Source: Mimachlamys varia (taxonomy: Eukaryota; Mollusca; Bivalvia; Pectinida; Pectinidae). From it: a stretch of DNA of 64,000 nucleotides. Below, piece by piece: positions 23,284 through 35,081 of this stretch. The DNA lies in NCBI GenBank assembly GCA_947623455.1, contig OX392532.1, forward strand, positions 52,703,058-52,767,057, written 5' to 3'. How positions within the stretch are numbered: the stretch's first letter is position 1; each line of letters opens with the position of its first letter. The notes under the pieces were generated by a model that searched no databases, was not told where the DNA came from, and saw only the letters and a program-made list of their open reading frames with translations. The position numbers were made by a program, and so were the translations under genes.

Positions 23284-24789
23284 GGCCATACCAATTTGAT
23301 TTATTGTTCTTCGGAAAATGAGATTTTAAAATTGGAGCGAGCGTGCGCAATTTTTTTGTTTTTACAAAAATTTTGAATTTCTTAAAATTTCGAGCGAGCG
23401 GTAGTTTTCAAAAAACTAAATGTCAGAATAAATGTTTGACTATTGATATAATGTATCACAAAATAGAACACGTATTTAAACTGTGGTAGCGTTTTTTTAA
23501 AATAATTTCCATGGTACAAACTACTTGCATAATGCTGTGCAATAAAACAGCATTTGAGAGAAAAGCTTTCTTGAATTACCTTCTTATTAGAAGACCCAAG
23601 GTCATTCATTCAAGTTAAGTGATTGAACCAAATCCGTAGGAAACACCTTTTAGCAACCACTTTTTTTTCTTGTAGGTATTAAGATGCTTCTATTCATGCA
23701 GAATGCATATTTGATTGAAATGATATAAATTAATGATGACAAAATATATGTATGATCACGGACTTAGAAATCTTATCTAAATCCGTGGTATGATGTACCG
23801 CTATATAAAACAAACCCTGAAGGCTAGATGTATGACACTAGGTGTTTTGCTGACATAACCTTTGAGTTGCAGTAACATTAATAATAATATTAATGGACAC
23901 AAGCATTATTTGTGTACTCTATATCCAAATCAGAAAGATTAATATCAGTTCATAAGCTGACGTCCCATATATGAATAAGTTCATTATTGTTTTTCTCATG
24001 GTTGAATAAGCATCATGAACCCAGTGTTCATCCATTCAGGATTTAAATGTTCTGACTACTGATGACTAAGTAACTACGGCATCTGGAAGAGAGTTCGAAT
24101 GGTAATACCTACAAACATATTTCAAAATATGAATAACAAAAACGTTTTTTAACTATCAACATATTAGGCCTTGTCTACTAAAATAAGACTGATGAAATGA
24201 CATTGATGTCTGCCAAATTTAGTCGATTGCTTGAGAAGAGTATTGATTTGAAATTCAATATAGAGGTGTTATTATAGTCGTACATTTGTATTAACAACAT
24301 GTCTTCTGATGTTGTTTACTTAATTCAGGATTTTAAAAGATATTTGATTGAAGTCGCTTTTTAGTGAGACCTCTTGAGTTCCGTATTTTGTTTATTTGAT
24401 CAAGATATCTTGGAACAATAAGTTATCTATCTATTGCGGTATTTTGCAATACATTATGGCGACCGAATTATGTAGTGATCAACACTATAAAAAGCAATTT
24501 TGACGCATTCTCAGTTTTCTTAATTCACAAGTGAAAAAGCCTCGTGGCGCATTTCCCTCGTGTTGCTGCCGAAAAAACCCGCTTAAAATACCATTTTTAC
24601 CTTCATTTCAAACATTCCAATGATCCGAAATGGCGTTTCTAAATTTTGAACCATTGTGAAATATATCCAGATTCGTCATTTTTCATTGACGCTAAAATTG
24701 GAGCGGTAATATTTTACTTTTACTTTTATTTTATTTTTCCAAAATAGGAGCGGTAAATCCGACGAACAATAAATCAAATTGGTATGGCC
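23284..24789. mobile_element. 1.5-kb non-autonomous inverted-repeat element, TTA target duplication (PIF/Harbinger-like)
   Basis: The left end GGCCATACCAATTTGATTTA plus TTGTTCTTCGG is matched inverted at the right end (CCGACGAACAATAAATCAAA plus TTGGTATGGCC). TTA flanks both ends (23281-23283 and 24790-24792). There is no transposase ORF. A 3-bp TWA duplication and GGCC ends fit PIF/Harbinger by family knowledge. Confidence 0.8.
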
Positions 24790-27093
24790 TTAACGTAGAA
24801 ATATAATACATTTGGTCCAAAGTTTGAAGTCCAGTTAATAAAGGTTTCCAGATTATTAGTTTTTAGAGTCCTATTTGATATACAAGTACTAGGCACAGTA
24901 TGACATGGAAAAAGCTAATTTGTTTAACAGAGAAGAACCACCACCAAATTAGATAATTGAAATTATGAAGTTATTTACAATAAAAATTATTACTAATAAA
25001 CAGTTAAAATTTAATTTTAATACCATTTATACATGCTGAGGGTTATTATCGATTTATCAAAGTTTTTGTTTGATAAATTGCTTAAGTGTAGCACTTACAA
25101 AAAATATATATTCCCTTTACGGCCTTGTAACAGAGTGAGGGCGCAAGGTTAAGGAGGTGAAAGGTCACACGCAGTAATTTGTCTATATATACCTACAACA
25201 CTGTATCAGTAAGCACCAGCCGCTGCAACTTCATTAATTATGGACACAAGTCAAGGTCAGTGTTTTACATCAATTTAAAGTTGGATCTATCGACCCGCCT
25301 CCTCCCCAGCATCCTCCTTTTGTTAGGGTCTGTATCAGGCTGTGTTGGACATATCTTTTTTACGTGGTAAAATTTGTTTTTAACACTTTATGGTAAATTG
25401 TTGTGCTCTGCCAAGTATATAACTCTGTGATTTGGGGGACAATTTTTGTACCCCACTTCACACCCATGTTCTACTTCATTCAGTCATGTAAGGTACTTTG
25501 TTTGCTACGTTTATTGTAAATATATGATAAGTGTATAATCTTTACCAATCCAACACATTAATTTTATTGATCTACCTCTACCTATATGAGAATATAAAAT
25601 GAACTCTTTCAGCTCTCAATCTCAACCCGAGGGTAAGATTTATGAATTTTATCATGAAGCTTTGCCGAGGGCTGAAATTCATGAATCTTATCATGAGGGT
25701 TGAGATTTCTCTGTCTAAATTATACTGGGGTGATTGATTATTTTTCTCCCACACTTTCCTAACATAAAATAATTTGTAATGTGAACTCGGTGCATCACCG
25801 TGACCATCATCAATGGCAGATGCAATGTTTGACGAAATTTGTGATGTTACTCTGGTTACACTGCATAAAGTCATGATGTGAAAGTGACATTTTAGAATAA
25901 AAGCGTGTGTGAGCTGTATTTTCCCTACCCTGGTAAAACACAGGTTTAATTTTTCCCTAGCAAAAATGAAAATGCACCTGCAAAGTGTGAAAGAAATAGA
26001 TGAACTCTTCCAATACCAAAGTTGGAATAGTCCATTATGAAATTTCAGGGGTGTCTATTCAAAACTTACACTGACCCAATATATTTTAGTGACTCAATAT
26101 CAGATGGAATTAGTAAATTGCCTAAATATGGGTTATCACATGACAGTTTTAGACCAACCAAATTACAGAATTTTTAACATAGAGGGACAGAAAATGATAA
26201 GCAGAGGAAGGTTTAAATATCATCAGCTTTGTTCAGGATAATCAAGAAAGTGAAATAAAAGAGTGGTTCATTTAAAGTATTTAAAAAATTACTGCAAAAT
26301 AAAAAATTCCATTATGTCATATATACTGAGTGGAATCTTAACTCATTATTTCAAGCAGAATTTAAATGATATCAAATTTTAAAAGAGGTCAAAAAACAAA
26401 ATTCAAAATTAAATTGTGAGTTGATGTTAAGAAATGAAAACACAAACCTGAATCTGGGTCGTGAAAACCTGATTCACACCAGAAATATTTCTAGCAGGTG
26501 TGCAGTCAAATAACTTCATCTTTTTTTATCTTTCATTTTACATTCAGCAATTTTATGATTACATAATATGCAGACGATTTATAACATGTTTAAATTTAAT
26601 TATTAACAATACATAAAAAGAACACATTTTTATCAGATAAAGCATAGTCTCCCACACCCAAACAATTTTTTATATGGTTTGTTTGGATACATTCATGGAC
26701 AACGTTCTAGCTTATAATTAGTGTACTGTACACTTACAAAATCACAGACAGTGGTGCGGTTAACAAAACCATGTACAGGGGAAAAGTCTCAATATGATAT
26801 TCTGGTTGGGGAAAAAAAGCAACTTAATTTGTTTCATTTCAAGTGAAAACAACCCATGAAAACATGTCACATCAGTATAATTAGCTGTTGCAGAAAGACC
26901 AGCAGAAAATATTTTTTAGGTTTTACTTAAATCACATATAACATCATATGAAAATACTGGGGGTGTGCTTATAGGGATGAATGCTTTTATTAAGTCCACT
27001 ATATATGGTCTTTATGTGTTCGCGATATAAATGACAGAGCTTTGCAGACAAACATATGATAATGCGCTAGCAATACATCCTAAGATTCCGTAC
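24790..27093. other. AT-rich SANBR intron with small foldback repeats
   Basis: No exon recognised. A foldback lies at about 25610-25712 (CTCAATCTCAACCCGAGGGT against CATGAGGGTTGAGATT), with an ATTCATGAAT-rich centre, and a copy of the TTCACCCCTGA-type MITE at about 25985-26056. Confidence 0.5.
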
Positions 27094-27242
27094 CTGGCGT
27101 CCGAGAGGCGTTGGAACGGTACGCACACCACGTCCCTGTGGGCGAGGAGATCGTCGTACACACGGTTTGGCGAGGCCTTGTCCACGTCTCCCCCCGGAAT
27201 AATCTCCGGCAGACTGACAATGTGGTCCCTCACACGACACCC
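27094..27242 (-). CDS. SANBR: SANBR exon 11
   Basis: Acceptor tttgtttag/GGGTGT, donor GCCAG/gtacgg; phase 0 to phase 2. It encodes GCRVRDHIVSLPEIIPGGDV, DKASPNRVYDDLLAHRDVVC and VPFQRLSDA, matching the family's KVRDHMVTL...LDDLHKYKDVIVVPF. GC content is higher than in the flanks, as expected of coding sequence. Confidence 0.93.
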
Positions 27243-27297
27243 CTAAACAAAATGACAGTGATGTAAACAAAATGCTTGTTTTTCAGAAATCCACTAA

Positions 27298-27464
27298 GGG
27301 CTGTTCCAGAATTAACCTCGTGGGAGGGGTGGGAGGCACTTTTTCAGAGACGCCCATCACCAATCAAAAAGTATATTAATACTGGCAGATCAGGTTTTAC
27401 CATCCCTGGTATAATGATACTGGTGCCTCCCACCTCCCTGACACAATTAATTATGGAATAGTCC
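27298..27464. mobile_element. 167-bp MITE, TAA target duplication (PIF/Harbinger-like)
   Basis: The left end GGGCTGTTCCAGAATTAA and the right end TTAATTATGGAATAGTCC are imperfect inverted repeats, continuing with GTGGGAGG/CCTCCCAC. TAA flanks both sides (27295-27297, 27465-27467). Confidence 0.78.
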
Positions 27465-27859
27465 TAAAGGACTCAACAAACAACTAATTCTTGTGCTTGC
27501 CTTCTAGACCTAATGTACCATTGTATATTGCTTGTCAACTTGATACTAAATCATGCATGAATTTTAGTTTGTTATATATTTTACTGATGTTCTTTATCTT
27601 TGTTTGTCAAATAAAATCAAGCTCTACTGAACTTATATTGTACAATATTTGACATGAAATAAAGATTGTAGTATGGTAGAGTCAATATCAATCTTCGTTG
27701 TTTTTTTAGTACATGACAATTAAATGTATGCGAGTATAATCTTCAGACTTAAAGGATCATCATAGCATTGATATGGAAATGAGTACTTGATACAGTATTG
27801 TGTTCAAATCTTCAATTCATTAACTTGTTCTGATAAGTTACATTTGTACAGCACCAAAC

Positions 27860-28262
27860 ATTATTCTCTCTGGTCTTCAGAGATCTTCACCTTTACCTTA
27901 CTCTAGCCTTCAACTTCATCAAACTGATGCCCTATGACTTTTAACCTTTAGTTTAAACCTTACTCCCTCTGACATCATGATCTATTCAATCTAAATTCCT
28001 CTGCCTCTACAACCTTTTTAAACCTACTCCAAATGACACATTATTTGACCCTTTTTTATAATCTTACTCCCTCTGACCCTATGACCTTTTTTGACCTAAC
28101 GCCTTCTGACCCTATGACCAATTTTGACCTAACTCACTGACCTTACTCACTAACTTTCGTTAACCTTTTCCCTTTGACCCTATGACCTTTTTTGACCTTA
28201 CTCCCTCTGAGTCTGACCCTATGACCTTTTTTGACCTTACTCCCTCTGACCTCTTCACTGAC
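27860..28262. repeat. Degenerate 30-35 bp repeats abutting the exon 10 donor
   Basis: Repeats of TGACCCTATGACCTTTTTTG plus ACCTTACTCCCTC run up to the donor of SANBR exon 10. In the SANBR sense the units read GGGAGTAAGGTCAAAAAAGG, giving several donor-like GTAAG sites. The first bases of the intron (CACTGACCTTA on plus) recur at 28135-28145. Confidence 0.65.
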
Positions 28263-28578
28263 CTTATTCTGCTGTGTGGGGTCAAACCGGAGATTCTTCT
28301 GGTGGCAGCAGGGATAAGTGCCGATACAGGCGCCGAGGCCGCTCTCGTTGTCATAGCGCGGCGGCTCTGGGTGGTATTTACAGTGGCCAAACTCTGCACA
28401 GGGAAACAGGTCGCCACAGCGCGTACAGTTCAGGAAGTTGATGAGGCCCCAGATACGCCAGTAAACCTCGCGCCATGATTTCAGCTGCGACTTCAACTCC
28501 AACAGGTATTCATTGATGTCAAACGATTTGTCCTTGACGTGGCAATGGGATAAACGGCCTCTCTTATCGACAGTCATT
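28263..28578 (-). CDS. SANBR: SANBR exon 10, Cys/His-rich region
   Basis: Acceptor tttctag/AATGAC, donor ATAAG/gtcagt. It encodes 105 residues beginning MTVDKRGRLSHCHVKDKSFD, then SWREVYWRIWGLINFLNCTR, CGDLFPCAEFGHCKYHPEP, and ending YPCCHQKNLRFDPTQQNK. The CTRC...C...C.YH arrangement suggests a zinc-binding fold. The family has WRDVYWRLWGTINWL and YPCCNQKVLRFDPTQ, so the match is clear. Confidence 0.96.
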
Positions 28579-28659
28579 CTAGAAATAAAAACAATTTTTA
28601 TCTCGTTTTTTCTTTATTCCTTAGATATCTCTACTACCAAGTTTAACCCATCTTTGATA

Positions 28660-28905
28660 TCCACCTACGCTCTCTACACCCCTGGAATATTTCATGGCAA
28701 AACTGAATGCTCCGTGAGCGCTACCCTTTGATGTACATCAAAAGTATCTCCTCTTCACATAACAGTAAAAACTGACAGTCTTTGAAGTATTTGCTGTTCC
28801 TTTGTAATCTTCAAACAATACAAATCCGCCTAGCGATTGGTCCGTGTTTTCTACCTTAGCATGACTTTAGTTTTGCCATGAGATATTCCAGGTTTGTAGA
28901 TAGTG
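28660..28905. repeat. Inverted repeat, possible MITE
   Basis: CCTGGAATATTTCATGGCAA plus AACT at about 28682 is matched inverted by AGTTTTGCCATGAGATATTC plus CAGG at about 28871. The element type is unclear. Confidence 0.5.
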
Positions 28906-29207
28906 TATGTTAGCGTAACCCCTGGATATTGAGGATGCTAGATGTTACACATATAACCATTTGATTACTGGCTGTGAATAATGAACCAGTATCCAATCTG
29001 TACTATAAGTTTTTGCCTCACCAACAAGGTGGTGCACATGGGGCCTTAACAAACATAAAAATGATCTAAAACAGCTTTATCGGTTATTATAATATTTCAG
29101 TTATTATGATATTTTTCTCTGGCAACAAGCATATCATAATAAGTGGGTTCCACTATATATACTAAACCATTAAAAAGTTTCTAAACAGAGTTACCTCCCC
29201 TACTTAC

Positions 29208-29273
29208 CGACATGGCATACACTTGACTTTCTTCTCCAAGTTAGCGGTCAGAACTCTTTTACATACAGAGCAC
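29208..29273 (-). CDS. SANBR: SANBR exon 9, Cys-rich region
   Basis: Acceptor ttttag/GTGCTC, donor GTCG/gtaagt. It encodes RCSVCKRVLTANLEKKVKCM and PC, with CSVC and CMPC giving two cysteine pairs, likely zinc ligands. Vertebrate SANBR has RCCLCKKLLT at this place. The 29-bp array begins about 35 bp upstream of the acceptor. Confidence 0.9.
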
Positions 29274-29309
29274 CTAAAAATATACAGCAAGTTTTACAAT
29301 CTCATGACA

Positions 29310-31690
29310 TGGTACACTTTTAATTGGCCCCTTTGACATGGTACACTTTTAATTGGCCCCTTTGACATGGTACACATTTAATTGGCCCCTTTGACATGGT
29401 ACACTTTTAATTGGCCCCTTTGACATGGTACACTTTTAATTGGCCCCTTTGACATGGTACACTTTTAATTGGCCCCTGTGAAATGGTACACTTTTAATTG
29501 GCCCCTGTGACATGGTACACTTTTAATTGGCCCTTGTGACATGGTACACTTTTAATTGGCCCCTGTGACATGGTACACTTTTAATTGACCCCTGTGACAT
29601 GGTACACTTTTAATTGGCCCCTGTGAAATGGCACACTTTTAATTGGCCCCTGTGAAATGGTACACTTTTAATTGGCCCCTGTGAAATGGTACACTTTTAA
29701 TTGGCCCCTGTGAAATGGTACACATTTACTTGACCCCTGTGACATGGCACACATTTAATTGACCCCTGTGACATGGTACACTTTTAATTGGCCCCTTTGA
29801 CATGGTACACTTTTAATTGGCCCCTGTGACATGGTACACTTTTAATTGGCCCCTGTGACATGGTACACATTTAATTGGCCCCTTTGACATGGTAAGCTTT
29901 TAATTGGCCCCTTTGACATGGTACACTTTTAATTGGCCCCTGTGAAATGGTACACTTTTGATTAGCCCCTGTGACATGGTACACTTTTAATTGGCCCCTG
30001 TGACATGGTACACTTTTAATTGGCCCCTGTGACATGGTACACTTTTAATTGGCCCCTTTGACATGGTACACTTTTAATTGGCCCCTGTGAAATGGTACAC
30101 TTTTAATTGGCCCCTGTGACATGGTACACTTTTAATTGGCCCCTGTGACATGGTACACTTTTAATTGGCCCCTTTGACATGGTACACTTTTAATTGACCC
30201 CTGTGACATGGTACACTTTAAATTGGCCCCTTTGACATGGTACACTTTTAATTGGCCCCTGTGAAATGGTACACTTTTAATTGGCCCCTGTGAAATGGTA
30301 CACTTTTTAATTGGCCCCTGTGAAATGGTACACTTTTAATTGGCCCCTTTGACATGGTACACTTTTAATTGGCCCCTGTGAAATGGTACACTTTTAATTG
30401 GCCCCTGTGAAATGGTACACTTTTAATTGGCCCCTGTGAAATGGTACACTTTTAATTGACCCCTTTGACATGGTACACTTTTAATTGGCCCCTGTGAAAT
30501 GGTACATTTTTAATTGGCCCCTGTGAAATGGTACACATTTACTTGACCCCTGTGAAATGGTACACTTTTAATTGGCCCCTGTGAAATGGTACACTTTTAA
30601 TTGGCCCCTTTGACATGGTACACTTTTAATTGGCCCCTGTGAAATGGTACACTTTTAATTGGCCCCTGTGAAATGGTACACTTTTAATTGGCCCCTGTGA
30701 AATGGTACACTTTTAATTGGCCCCTGTGACATGGTACACTTTTAATTGGCCCCTGTGACATGGTACACTTTTAATTGGCCCCTGTGACATGGTTCACTTT
30801 TAATTGGCCCCTGTGACATGGTACACTTTTAATTGGCCCCTGTGACATGGTACACTTTTAATTGACCCCTGTGACATGGTACACTTTTACTTGACCCCTG
30901 TGACATGGTACACTTTTAATTGACCCCTGTGACATGGTATACTTTTAATTGGCCCCTGTGACATGGTACACTTTTAATTGGCCCCTGTGAAATGGTACAC
31001 TTTTAATTGGCCCCTGTGTCATGGTACACTTTTAATTGGCCCCTTTGACATGGTATACTTTTAATTGGCCCCTGTGAAATGGTACATTTTTAATTGGCCC
31101 CTGTGAAATGGTACACATTTACTTGACCCCTGTGAAATGGTACACTTTTAATTGGCCCCTGTGAAATGGTACACTTTTAATTGGCCCCTTTGACATGGTA
31201 CACTTTTAATTGGCCCCTGTGAAATGGTACACTTTTAATTGGCCCCTGTGAAATGGTACACTTTTAATTGGCCCCTGTGAAATGGTACACTTTTAATTGG
31301 CCCCTGTGACATGGTACACTTTTAATTGGCCCCTTTGACATGGTACACTTTTAATTGGCCCCTGTGACATGGTACACTTTTAATTGGCCCCTGTGACATG
31401 GTACACTTTTAATTGGCCCCTGTGACATGGTACACTTTTAATTGACCCCTGTGACATGGTACACTTTTACTTGACCCCTGTGACATGGTACACTTTTAAT
31501 TGACCCCTGTGACATGGTATACTTTTAATTGGCCCCTGTGACATGGTACACTTTTAATTGGCCCCTGTGAAATGGTACACTTTTAATTGGCCCCTGTGTC
31601 ATGGTACACTTTTAATTGGCCCCTTTGACATGGTATACTTTTAATTGGCCCCTGTGACATGGTACACTTTTCATTGGACCCTTTGACATT
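29310..31690. repeat. 29-bp tandem array, about 82 copies
   Basis: The unit is CATGGTACACTTTTAATTGG plus CCCCTGTGA. It varies mainly at two sites (GACATGG/GAAATGG, CCTTTG/CCTGTG), plus GACCCC for GGCCCC. A block of about 20 units around 30490-30960 recurs at about 31070-31600, offset by 580 bp. It lies in the intron just upstream of SANBR exon 9. Confidence 0.95.
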
Positions 31691-32021
31691 GTCCGCCTGA
31701 TGGAAAACACTAATATTGAACTTTAAATAAGTGGCCACCTGTCACCAACGCGGCCAACAGCCACACAAATTTGCTCAAAGTTGTTGTAATGTCCTGTATT
31801 AAGCAGCCATTTTGTCCAGAAATAGACATCTGTGATGATCACATGATTAAGTTTTAGTAATGTGAAACAAAAATTGCATGAAATTCAATCGTTTTGTTGC
31901 CAAAAAGGACACACAGAAATGCTTACAGCTATTATGAAAGCCGAGGCTGAATATGTCCATACCATATATAACCATACCAAATATATAAAATATATGAAAT
32001 TTCCATTCTACCACATCTACA

Positions 32022-32650
32022 CAGGTAACACATGTAAACGACAGGCCTTATCTACACAGGTAACACATGTAAACGACAGGCCTTATCTACACAGGTAACA
32101 CATGTAAACGACAGGCCTTATCTACACAGGTAACACGTGTAAACGACAGGCCTTATCTACACAGGTAACACGTGTAAACGACAGGCCTTATCTACACAGG
32201 TAACACATGTAAACGACAGGCCTTATCTACACAGGTAACACGTGTAAACGACAGGCCTTATCTTCACAGGTAACACGTGTAAAAGACAGGCCTTATCTAC
32301 ACAGTTAACGCTTGTTAACGACAGGCCTTATCTACACAGGTTACACGTGTACACGACAGGCCTTATTTACACAGGTAACGTGTGTACACGACAGGCCTTA
32401 TCTACACAGGTAACGCGTGTAAACGACAGGCCTTATCTACACAGGTTACAAGTGCACACGACAGGCCTTATCTACACAGGTAACTTGTGTAAACGACAAG
32501 TCTTACCTACACAGATAACACATGTAAACGACAGGCCTTATCTACACAGGTAACACGTGTACACGACAGGCCTTACCTACACAGGTAATGTGTGTAAACG
32601 ACAGGCCTTATCTACACAGGTAACACGTGTAAACGACAGGCCTTATCTAC
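32022..32650. repeat. 35-bp tandem array (about 18 copies)
   Basis: The unit is CTACACAGGTAACACGTGTA plus AACGACAGGCCTTAT, with CACGTG/CATGTG/GTGTGT variants at the centre. Each unit has a plus-strand donor-like ACAGGTAAC and in many units the E-box CACGTG. It lies in the SANBR intron between exons 8 and 9. Confidence 0.92.
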
Positions 32651-32654
32651 ACAC

Positions 32655-33935
32655 CACCCTTACCTTATGTGTCAGTACACAGTAAACAATTATTTTATAT
32701 ACTGGCCCGGTACACCCCCCTTACCTTATGTGTCAGTACACAGTAAACAGATATTTTATATATTGGCCTGGTACAGTGTCAGTACACAACAAACAGATAT
32801 TTTATATACTGGCCCCGGTACACCACCCTTACCTTATGTGTCAGTACACAGTAAACAGATATTTTATATATTGGCCTGGTACACCACCCTTACCTTATGT
32901 GTCAGTACACAGGAAACAGATATTTTATATATACTGGCCCCGGTACACCACCCTTACCTTATGTGTCAGTACACAACAAACAGATATTTTATATATTGGC
33001 CTGGTACAGTGTCAGTACACAGGAAACAGATATTTTATATATACTGGGCCCGGTACACCACCCTTACCTTATGTGTCAGTACACAGTAAACAATTATTTT
33101 ATATACTGGCCCCGGTACACCCCCCTTACCTTATGTGTCGATCAGTACACAGTAAACAGATATTTTATATATTGGCCTGGTACAGTGTCAGTACACAACA
33201 AACAGATATTTTATATACTGGCCCCGGTACACCCCCCTTACCTTATGTGTCAGTACACAGTAAACAGATATTTTATATATTGGCCTGGTACAGTGTCAGT
33301 ACACAACAAACAAATATTTTATATACTGGCCCCGGTACACCACCCTTACCTTATGTATCAGTACACAGTAAACAGATATTTTATATATTGGCCTGGTACA
33401 GTGTCAGTACACAACAAACAGATATTTTATATACTGGCCCCGGTACACCACCCTAACCTTATGTGTCAGTACATAGTAAACAGATATTTTTTATATTGGC
33501 CTGGTACAGTGTCAGTACACAACAAACAAATATTTTATATACTGGCCCCGGTGTACACCACCCTTACCTTATGTGTCAGTACACAGTAAACAGATATTTT
33601 ATATACTAGCCCCGGTACACCACCCTTACCTTATGTGTCAGTACACAGGAAACAGATATTTTATATATACTGGCCCCGGTACACCACCCTTACCTTATGT
33701 GTCAGTACACAACAAACAGATATTTTATATATTGGCCTGGTACAGTGTCAGTACACAGGAAACAGATATTTTATATATACTGGCCCCGGTACACCACCCT
33801 TACCTTATGTGTCAGTACACAGCAAACAAATATTTTATATTTTGGCCCCGGTACAGTACCACACCACCCTTACCTTATGTGTCAGTACACAGCAAACAAA
33901 TATTTTATATACTGGCCCCGGTACACCACCTTTAC
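32655..33935. repeat. Composite 62/46-bp tandem array starting at the exon 8 donor
   Basis: Long units are CAGTACACAGTAAACAGATA plus TTTTATATACTGGCCCCGGT plus ACACCACCCTTACCTTATGT plus GT. Short units lack the ACACCACCC part and read GGCCTGGTACAGTGTCAGTA. In the SANBR sense every long unit has AAG/gtaagggtggtgtaccgg, like the true donor CAG/gtaaaggtggtgtaccgg at 33935. Confidence 0.93.
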
Positions 33936-34022
33936 CTGAACATGTTGGTAGCGTCCTCTGGTGAATCGGGACTCTTTGACTCAACATCAAACAATTTCTC
34001 CAGCTTCTTGGCGAACAGTTTA
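33936..34022 (-). CDS. SANBR: SANBR exon 8
   Basis: Acceptor gacttcag/TAAACTG, donor TTCAG/gtaaag. It encodes SKLFAKKLEKLFDVESKSPD and SPEDATNMF. The bases just inside the downstream intron (minus: gtaaaggtggtgtaccgggg) are the start of the repeat unit that fills 32655-33935, so the intron begins directly with the array. Confidence 0.92.
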
Positions 34023-34139
34023 CTGAAGTCAAAAAGTAAACCCAAACATTAACCATGACCTTGAACTTTGTTAACAGTAAGACATCCAAATTCTACCAGA
34101 ATCTACCAGGCCTGAGAAATTTCTCAGAGACTTTTTCTA

Positions 34140-34515
34140 AAAGACTGCCCTGAACTGGTCTACAATTTTAGTTCAGAAAAAGTCCCTGGGAATTTGTTCA
34201 GGCCTGCCCTGGACTGGTCTACAATTTTAGTTCAGAAAAAGTCCCTGGGAATTTGTTCAGGCCTGCCCTGGACTGGTCTACAATTTTAATTCAGAAAAAG
34301 TCCCTGGGAATTTGTTCAGGCCTGCCCTGGACTGGTCTACAATTTTAGTTCAGAAAAAGTCCCTGGGAATTTGTTCAGGCCTGCCCTGGACTGGTCTACA
34401 ATTTTAGTTCAGAAAAAGTCCCTGGGAATTTGTTCAGGCCTGCCCTGGACTGGTCTACAATTTTAGTTCAGAAAAAGTCCCTGGGAATTTGTTCAGGCCT
34501 GCCCTGGACTGGTCT
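34140..34515. repeat. 59-bp tandem array (about 6 copies)
   Basis: The unit is GGACTGGTCTACAATTTTAG plus TTCAGAAAAAGTCCCTGGGA plus ATTTGTTCAGGCCTGCCCT, nearly identical between copies, which suggests recent expansion. It lies in the SANBR intron between exons 7 and 8. Confidence 0.92.
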
Positions 34516-34568
34516 ATGAGGCAAAGTACCATATAACAAGTGCATGTAACCATCTCTATACATTTTTT

Positions 34569-34800
34569 TTCACCCCTGAAATTTCATAATGAATTATTCC
34601 AACCTTTGAATTGGGAGAATTCAATTGTGTCTTTAGGGGTGCTGGTGAATCAGTTAAGGAAAATAAACAAAAGGGTCGTAAGGATGGGCATAATATAAGC
34701 CTTATATTAACTCATTCACCCCGAAAGACACATTGAACTCTTCCAAATCAAAGGTTGGAAAAGCTCATTGTGATATTTCAAGGGTGTATGAGTTTTAAGA
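34569..34800. mobile_element. Two copies of a TTCACCCCTGA-type MITE, opposite orientation
   Basis: CACCCCTGAAATTTCATAAT then TCCAACCTTTGAATTGGGAG then GTGTCTTTAGGGGTG at 34569-34640, and its reverse at 34713-34795 (ATTCACCCCGAAAGACACAT ... GATATTTCAAGGGTG). Other copies lie at about 25985-26056, 37125-37205, 43018-43098 and 58788-58865. Confidence 0.65.
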
Positions 34801-35081
34801 TGATCTATTCTCATGCTCAGGCAAAGATTCTGCGCTACATTTATATATAACTCACTTCTATCACTCAACCCTGGAATTCCGTAATGACATACTATTGTAC
34901 TATGTCCTGTAAAAATAAATATAGACTGCCATATACAGATCATTGCAGGGTATAATGTTGCCCTAGTACTCAGTTACAAAATATGAAAATTGCTTTGGAA
35001 GTTTATTTCACAAAGATAAATAAGGATTGTACCTCATTTTGACTGCATATACGGTAGTATGTCCGCAGTTGGCAACGAACA

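Noticed and set aside
25578..25874. 98-codon minus ORF as a candidate for the missing SANBR exon
   Set aside because: No resemblance to the expected segment and it contains a foldback repeat.
27031..27246. Plus-strand ORF opposite exon 11
   Set aside because: Antisense shadow of a conserved SANBR exon with proper splice sites.
28182..28478. Plus-strand ORF opposite exon 10
   Set aside because: Antisense shadow; the minus frame has the conserved cysteines and family match.
32667..33964. Overlapping open frames in three phases (SVHSKQIFYILA type)
   Set aside because: All three frames of the 62/46-bp array are open in places; no codon preference and no splice or start signals.
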